A stretch of 17,638 nucleotides of DNA from CAZJFC01 sp964545245 (GTDB lineage: Bacteria > Pseudomonadota > Alphaproteobacteria > Rickettsiales > 21-14-0-20-44-7): contig CAZJFC010000036.1 in the NCBI GenBank assembly GCA_964545245.1, forward strand, positions 1 to 17,638, written 5' to 3'. Below the pieces are notes generated by a model, which was given only the letters and a program-made list of their open reading frames with translations, was not told the origin of the DNA and did not search any database. The translations under genes and the position numbers were made by a program. Of this stretch, positions 14,601 to 17,638 are shown in pieces (position 1 is the first letter of the stretch; each line of letters opens with the position of its first letter).

Positions 14601-15962
14601 GCCGCGCAAAACAGTGCCGCCGTGGCTGCGGCGCAACAATCACGCAACATTGCCACTCAGACAGTCATTGGGGCAGCAGCCGCTACTTCAACTATTGCCA
14701 ATCAGGCCGCCGTCGCGAATGCTTCACGGGAAACGAGTAATATTGCACAATCGAAGGTTGAGTCGTATAAGGAGCCGGCGAGGAACAATGCCGTGACCAC
14801 TCCGGGTGGTGCGGTTGCCGGAGCGGGAGTGGCGGCAGCGATGAACAATAATACGGCGCAGCGTGACAGGGATGATGCGGCGCGTAGGGAGGCCGAGAAG
14901 GCGAAAGAGGATGCCGAGCGCATCAAGGCGATGAACGCCGCGATGGCGCAGAGGCCGGTGCATAGCCATAGCCAGCCGGGTAATGAGGCGGCGAACAGGC
15001 CGCAGGCCGAGGCGGCCAAGCCCGTCCTCAATGCTGCCACACCCACCAAGCCGGCTAGCCCGGACTGCGATAAGGACAAACATTGTGTGGACAAGGGCGC
15101 CAACCATTGTGACGGCCATTCCGACCACGCTAAAAGGGCGGCGGAAGAAAGAAAACAGGCCGAGCTTATCGCGTCAATACAAAAAGCACAGAGCAACTTA
15201 GCTGCTTCCACGGCAACAGGAAATGGCAATGCGGGGGCAATTGTTACAGGCGGCTCTAACGCGCCTAGCCCTCCCGGTAACGCTGGAGCACAAAATCAAG
15301 CAGACATCGCGGCAATTGCTGCTGCTCAGCAACGGGCCGTAACACCGCACCCACAGCATCAGCCTGCTGCTCCTGCCAGTTCGCAGCCAAACCCTCTACA
15401 CACTTTGGCTACCGGCGGCACAAGCGGAAATGATGGAATTACTGCTATAGCTCAAGGACTGGGAACAGCTGTTCCTGCACAGGATAGGCTAAATGGCATG
15501 GGTGATAGAGGCGAAACCCTAACAGGCAATTCCATCGCAGCTACACCAGTAGTAGCCTCTCCTGCACAAGATAGATTAGGGGGGATGGGTGATCGAAATG
15601 AAACTCTAACAGGCAGTGCCATAGTAACTACACCAGTAGTACCTGCTCCTACCCAAGATAGGCTAGGCGGTATGGGTGATCGTAGTGAAACTCTAACAGG
15701 CAATTCTGTAGCAACTACAGCAGTAGTACCCGCTCCTGCGCAAGATAGATTAGGGGGGATGGGTGATAGAAGCGAAACCCTAGGGGACTCCGTAGCAACA
15801 CGTGACCCTGAGTTACCATCTAAAGTCCAACAGAAGGCTCAAGAAACAGCAGCTAATCTTAAAGGCACAAGATTAGATTTAAGAGAAATTGATGATGGCT
15901 CACCGCAACCAGCCCCTAGCGCAGGAAGCGGTCAAACTTACAGTATAAAGCGTATTGGATAA
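11696..15962 (+). CDS. Giant Ala/Gln-rich tandem-repeat protein (interrupted by an assembly gap)
   Basis: Not recognised. One gene, although the N run makes the raw frame appear to break. Before the gap the frame ends ...CAG A; after it the sequence resumes TG GCT GCT. Joining A+TG gives the ATG found at this place in the other repeat units, and the whole then reads as 1,388 codons without a stop. Regions: a charged, non-repetitive N-terminal part of about 215 residues (11696-12380) without signal peptide or membrane helix; Ala/Gln tandem repeats of about 62-63 residues (12478-14290); a Gln/Asn/Ala-rich low-complexity part; a charged helical stretch (DRDDAARREAEKAKEDAERIK, near 14863-14930); a Cys/His cluster (15066-15129); a second helical stretch; four 29-residue repeats (15477-15797); and a non-repetitive tail ending YSKRIG-like SIKRIG. 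True length is unknown. The role could be structural, adhesive or scaffold-like; there is no evidence for a specific one. Confidence 0.75.
12478..14290 (+). repeat. Tandem array of about 62-63-residue Ala/Gln repeats inside the giant gene
   Basis: Units follow the plan AALRTNPAVTAQQTAAMMAAQ / TTATQTALATQVAQMTAQ / QQSQSATQGQTAQQTAAAQL / AQQQ. I count about nine to ten visible units beginning near 12478 (divergent), 12611, 12782, 12968, 13153, 13330, 13519, 13708, 13999 and 14188. The outer units are diverged. The units at 12782 and 12968 are close copies at a 186-bp spacing. Those at 13330, 13519, 13708 and 13999 are nearly identical at exactly 189 bp (for instance ATG at 13433, 13622 and 14100). 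This is the pattern of recent unit duplication in the middle of an older array. Confidence 0.9.
13812..13911. other. Assembly gap of 100 Ns at a repeat-unit boundary
   Basis: Exactly 100 Ns, a conventional placeholder for a gap of unknown size. The last base before it (13811) is where the next 189-bp unit would begin (13622 + 189), and the first unit after it is also in phase (14100 - 189 = 13911). So the gap most likely hides zero or a whole number of 189-bp units, where the assembler could not resolve near-identical copies. Confidence 0.95.
14561..14578. repeat. TATACACCA-N3-CGGTGT palindrome, copy 1 (coding)
   Basis: TATACACCAGAACGGTGT inside the giant gene, coding for part of NNIHQNGVG. 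It has ACACC/GGTGT arms around a variable centre. Three further copies lie at 16830, 17100 and 17155. Confidence 0.7.
15477..15797 (+). repeat. Four 87-bp (29-residue) repeats at the 3' end of the giant gene
   Basis: Unit: AQDRLGGMGDRSETLTGNS followed by VATTPVVPAP. The codons for DR begin at 15483, 15570, 15657 and 15744, exactly 87 bp apart; the last copy is truncated after ETLGDSVAT. The codons are visibly more AT-rich (GTAGTA, ACTACA, TTAGGG) than in the Ala/Gln array, and the sequence is unrelated to that array. Confidence 0.9.
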
Positions 15963-15979
15963 AATTATCAATATTCAAG

Positions 15980-16008
15980 TTGACTTTTTAAATGATTTCA
16001 GATAGATA
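15980..16008 (+). promoter_or_regulatory. Possible promoter of the AT-rich orphan gene
   Basis: TTGACT (15980-15985), 17 bases, TAGATA (16003-16008). The -35 box is strong and the -10 box poor. Its position just before the ATG at 16017 would give a near-leaderless transcript, consistent with the missing ribosome site. Confidence 0.3.
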
Positions 16009-16016
16009 GTACATCC

Positions 16017-16727
16017 ATGGGTGATACATCTAACATTAAATTGGCTCCTAAATTATATGGCGACCCCGTCCGGCCATTACTAGATTTATATGATTTCACA
16101 CAAAAATATCCTGAAAAATCTATAAAAGAGCACATTCTTGAAAGAATAAGATATCTAGAAACTATTGAGAAATCAAATAAAAATGCATCAGAGCAAACTA
16201 AGAAAATTTTAAAAGGGACGTACGAAGCAATTGATAAGCATGTTACTGATGGTGAAATTGTTGGAACATTGAAATATATGAAACCGTATCTTGATGTGTT
16301 AGCAATAAACATTAGAGATGAAAAAATTGAAACTTTAAAACCTTGGCTTAATGTAGATGTTGGAACCACAATTAAATACATATTAGGTATCTACCAAACT
16401 GAAAATGAATTAAAAGCTCGTGATGCTGTTTTTTATCCAAATACAGGAAATCAAAGAATTAATACCTTAATTAATGTCGTAGCAGATTCTTCACTCATAG
16501 AAACCCACATCTACCACAACGTAGAAAACCCAAACGGGCTGTATGAAGCTCAGCAGAAATTCCTCGATTCCCAAACCAATTCAAAAACAGAGCCTAAAGG
16601 CCCGCGTGTAACGGATGCTGAAGAGCCTACACCGGGAGTTGGCCTTCTCTCAATTGGTGATAATTCCCTCGCCGCCACTAATGAGCAACAACCTTCACCT
16701 GTTCCGGCAAAAGCCGGCAGCCGCTAA
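16017..16727 (+). CDS. AT-rich orphan gene, hypothetical protein
   Basis: Not recognised. A protein of 236 residues. Residues 1-175 are mainly helical and charged, with many Lys, Glu, Ile and Asn (for instance EHILERIRYLETIEKSNK and KKILKGTYEAIDKHV). There is no signal peptide or membrane helix. The last 55 residues are a Pro/Ser/Gln-rich, probably disordered tail (TEPKGPRVTDAEEPTPGVGL... PSPVPAKAGSR). Codon use changes within the gene: AT-rich up to about 16500, then GC-richer like the core genes. This suggests a foreign segment fused to a local 3' end, or simply different selection on the tail. The ATG at 16017 has no Shine-Dalgarno sequence. It lies 54 bp after the giant gene on the same strand, so it may be transcribed with it, and its tail composition recalls the low-complexity part of that protein. 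Confidence 0.6.
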   Translation: MGDTSNIKLAPKLYGDPVRPLLDLYDFTQKYPEKSIKEHILERIRYLETIEKSNKNASEQTKKILKGTYEAIDKHVTDGEIVGTLKYMKPYLDVLAINIRDEKIETLKPWLNVDVGTTIKYILGIYQTENELKARDAVFYPNTGNQRINTLINVVADSSLIETHIYHNVENPNGLYEAQQKFLDSQTNSKTEPKGPRVTDAEEPTPGVGLLSIGDNSLAATNEQQPSPVPAKAGSR

Positions 16728-16764
16728 ATAGCCCTCCCTAAACGCGCATTAACCAAGCACAAAA

Positions 16765-16847
16765 CAGCAATCACAGGTTGTGCTGGTTCCTGTCCGGCAA
16801 AAACACTGCTACACATCCTCAGCAAGGAGTATACACCAAAACGGTGT
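16765..16847 (+). pseudogene. Decayed fragment of the giant repeat gene
   Basis: This stretch matches 14493-14578 inside the giant gene. Shared exact blocks include GGTTCCTGTCC, TCCTCA, ATACACCA and ACGGTGT, in the same order and at nearly the same spacing (83 versus 86 bases). In the equivalent frame it reads QQSQVV-LVPVRQ ... TSSARSIHQNGV against QQSQVARVPVQQ ... TSSPVNNIHQNGV. A stop (TAA) lies 15 bases upstream of the match and similarity ends at the palindrome, so it is not a working gene. It is best explained as the remnant of a duplicated or rearranged copy. Confidence 0.7.
16830..16847. repeat. TATACACCA-N3-CGGTGT palindrome, copy 2
   Basis: TATACACCAAAACGGTGT followed by TAT. It forms the right end of the decayed gene fragment and matches copy 1 except at one base of the centre. 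Confidence 0.7.
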
Positions 16848-16928
16848 TATAACTTACCCTTGGCTCCCTATCTTATTGTGTTAGCACTACTTTACTTATG
16901 GGGTTTATATACATACCTGACCCTAACG

Positions 16929-17005
16929 TGTCATTGCGAACGAACAACGTAAGCGAAGCAATCCAGACTGGATTGCTTCGTCGGCGTTGCCTCCTCGCAA
17001 TGACG
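16929..17005. repeat. Long dispersed-type palindrome (CATTGCGA...TCGCAATG)
   Basis: Two arms of about 38 bases are imperfect inverted copies. The outer part pairs GTCATTGCGA with TCGCAATGAC. The inner part is perfect: CGAAGCAATCCAG (16954-16966), one base, CTGGATTGCTTCG (16968-16980). The sequence type is familiar as a repetitive palindromic element in several bacterial groups, including Rickettsiales. It probably occurs elsewhere in this genome. As RNA it would fold into a long hairpin. Confidence 0.8.
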
Positions 17006-17099
17006 TAGTCTGAATGCAATCCGCAGCTTGGCTAATCAAGTATATAAATCCCTTACTTATCTGCTTATGCACGCTGATAAGCCATCTTGGAGCTATAAT

Positions 17100-17117
17100 T
17101 ATACACCATTCCGGTGT
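17100..17117. repeat. TATACACCA-N3-CGGTGT palindrome, copy 3
   Basis: TATACACCATTCCGGTGT followed by TAT, in non-coding DNA. No similarity to the giant gene surrounds it, so the palindrome here exists apart from the gene fragment. Confidence 0.7.
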
Positions 17118-17154
17118 TATCAGGAAGGTAGGATGGTTATCTCTTACGCTTATT

Positions 17155-17172
17155 TATACACCATTTCGGTGT
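17155..17172. repeat. TATACACCA-N3-CGGTGT palindrome, copy 4
   Basis: TATACACCATTTCGGTGT followed by AT: 7-bp arms ATACACC/GGTGTAT around ATTTC, only 55 bp from copy 3. Confidence 0.7.
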
Positions 17173-17330
17173 ATTTAGCGCCTTTTTGCTAAGACCAGAG
17201 GTTGATTTGAGGCAGGGAATTATACACGCTTAGGTTACATACCTTGAACAGGGTGCATATATAATTGGCATAGGTACAGACTTGTTTCTGGATACACCCT
17301 ATAGTCATCAGAATTAAGGTTGGATTCCGG

Positions 17331-17420
17331 CCTGCGCCGGGATGACAGGAGAGGTCGGCGGGAATGCAGGAGAGATCAGACGGGGATGACAGGGAGGTTG
17401 CAGAGATAGCAGGGAAGCCG
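17331..17420. repeat. Decaying ~22-bp tandem repeat after a GGATTCCGGCCTGCGCCGGG motif
   Basis: TGGATTCCGG-CCTGCG-CCGG-type hairpin sequence (17321-17341) leads into GCCGGGATGACAGGAGAGGTC (to 17356, partly shared). It is followed by related 22-base units at 17357-17378 and 17379-17400 and a weak fourth at 17401-17420. The common core is GGGATGACAGGGAG. The leading motif resembles another widespread proteobacterial intergenic repeat. No gene is seen. Confidence 0.55.
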
Positions 17421-17566
17421 GAAATGATGCAGTTTTCTGCCTTAAATCAGTACATTCCCTATAAAAGCAAAGCATAGCTCCAGCAGCCTAAATTTGAGTA
17501 TCGCCACTTTTATTCCATCCTAATCAATAACTTAACAATTTTATTCCCCATCAAGTTAATAGGGTA

Positions 17567-17595
17567 TTGACTTATCCTTTATCAATCAATATACT
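17567..17595 (+). promoter_or_regulatory. Near-consensus sigma-70-type promoter pointing out of the right edge
   Basis: TTGACT (17567-17572), exactly 17 bases, TATACT (17590-17595). Each box differs from consensus at one position. Transcription would start near 17602. A CCTAT-AGAGA-ATAGG inverted repeat (17604-17618) lies at the expected start of the transcript, where a repressor could bind. The gene served is outside the window. Confidence 0.6.
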
Positions 17596-17638
17596 CTATT
17601 TATCCTATAGAGAATAGGGCTTTAAATAAACAGAGTTT

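Larger units (their letters stand above)
16848..17566. other. Gene-free stretch
   Basis: Apart from the palindromes and repeats listed separately, I see no open frame with a ribosome site, no tRNA-like cloverleaf and no riboswitch in this stretch. Base composition alternates between AT-rich segments and short GC-rich repeat islands, as expected for accumulated intergenic debris. Confidence 0.6.

Noticed and set aside
14001..15962. A separate gene starting at 14001
   Set aside because: The start is a TTG in the middle of a repeat unit with no ribosome site. Upstream codons in this frame are repeat sequence back to the gap, so it is the 3' part of the giant gene.
16929..17005. The long palindrome as a Rho-independent terminator of the orphan gene
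   Set aside because: It is 200 bp beyond the stop codon, has no T-run after the stem, and belongs to a dispersed palindrome type.

Overview
The window looks like a scaffold from an alphaproteobacterial genome, probably a draft or metagenome assembly because it contains a run of exactly 100 Ns. The pointers to Alphaproteobacteria are a Fur protein of the type lacking the CxxC structural-zinc cysteines, an olsB-olsA pair for ornithine lipid, a small HIG1-type twin-membrane protein, a proB-proA-nadD block, and a Bax-inhibitor-1 protein of the bacterial YccA/YbhL type. I cannot fix the order or genus. A palindrome of the CATTGCGA...TCGCAATG type (16929-17005) and a GGATTCCGGCCTGCGCCGGG-type repeat (17331 onward) resemble dispersed repeats known from several proteobacterial lineages, including host-associated ones.

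Layout. (1) 1-3668, minus strand: a type IV pilus / type II secretion-like assembly operon reading towards the left edge. It holds a PilC/GspF platform protein, a 549-residue PilM-like protein with a membrane anchor and PilN-like tail, a PilO-like membrane protein, and the first 18 codons of a probable exported protein. The last three overlap each other. (2) 3794-8798, plus strand: proB, proA, nadD, fur, olsB, olsA. These cover the first two steps of proline synthesis, NAD synthesis, metal-responsive regulation and ornithine-lipid synthesis. They are mostly tightly packed, with a 93-bp gap before proA. (3) 8802-9673, minus strand: a two-gene operon of a Gln/Pro/Gly-rich protein of unknown function and the HIG1-like protein, joined by a TAATG overlap and preceded by a good sigma-70-type promoter. 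(4) 9674-10081: non-coding DNA with two copies of an ~82-bp GC-rich direct repeat. (5) 10082-11490, minus strand: rnhB, a clear intrinsic terminator, and the Bax-inhibitor-1 gene with its own promoter.

(6) 11696-15962, plus strand: the most unusual object, one very long gene for an Ala/Gln-rich repeat protein. Its central array of about 62-63-residue repeats is broken by the N run, which lies exactly on a repeat boundary. Removing the Ns restores one open frame of 1,388 visible residues; the real copy number is unknown. The C-terminal part has a charged helical stretch, a Cys/His cluster and a second, unrelated array of 29-residue repeats with AT-richer codons. (7) 16017-16727: an AT-rich orphan gene with a GC-richer 3' end. 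(8) 16728-17638: 911 bp without a convincing gene. It holds a decayed fragment of the big repeat gene, three copies of a TATACACCA-N3-CGGTGT palindrome (a fourth lies inside the big gene), the two dispersed-type repeats and, at the right edge, a near-consensus promoter pointing out of the window.

The left half is ordinary core metabolism plus a surface-appendage operon. The right part (11.6-17.6 kb) is accessory in character: low complexity, tandem duplication, composition shifts, gene debris and dispersed palindromes. The repeat gene and its surroundings are the best candidates for something undescribed, but nothing in the sequence reveals a biochemical function for it.
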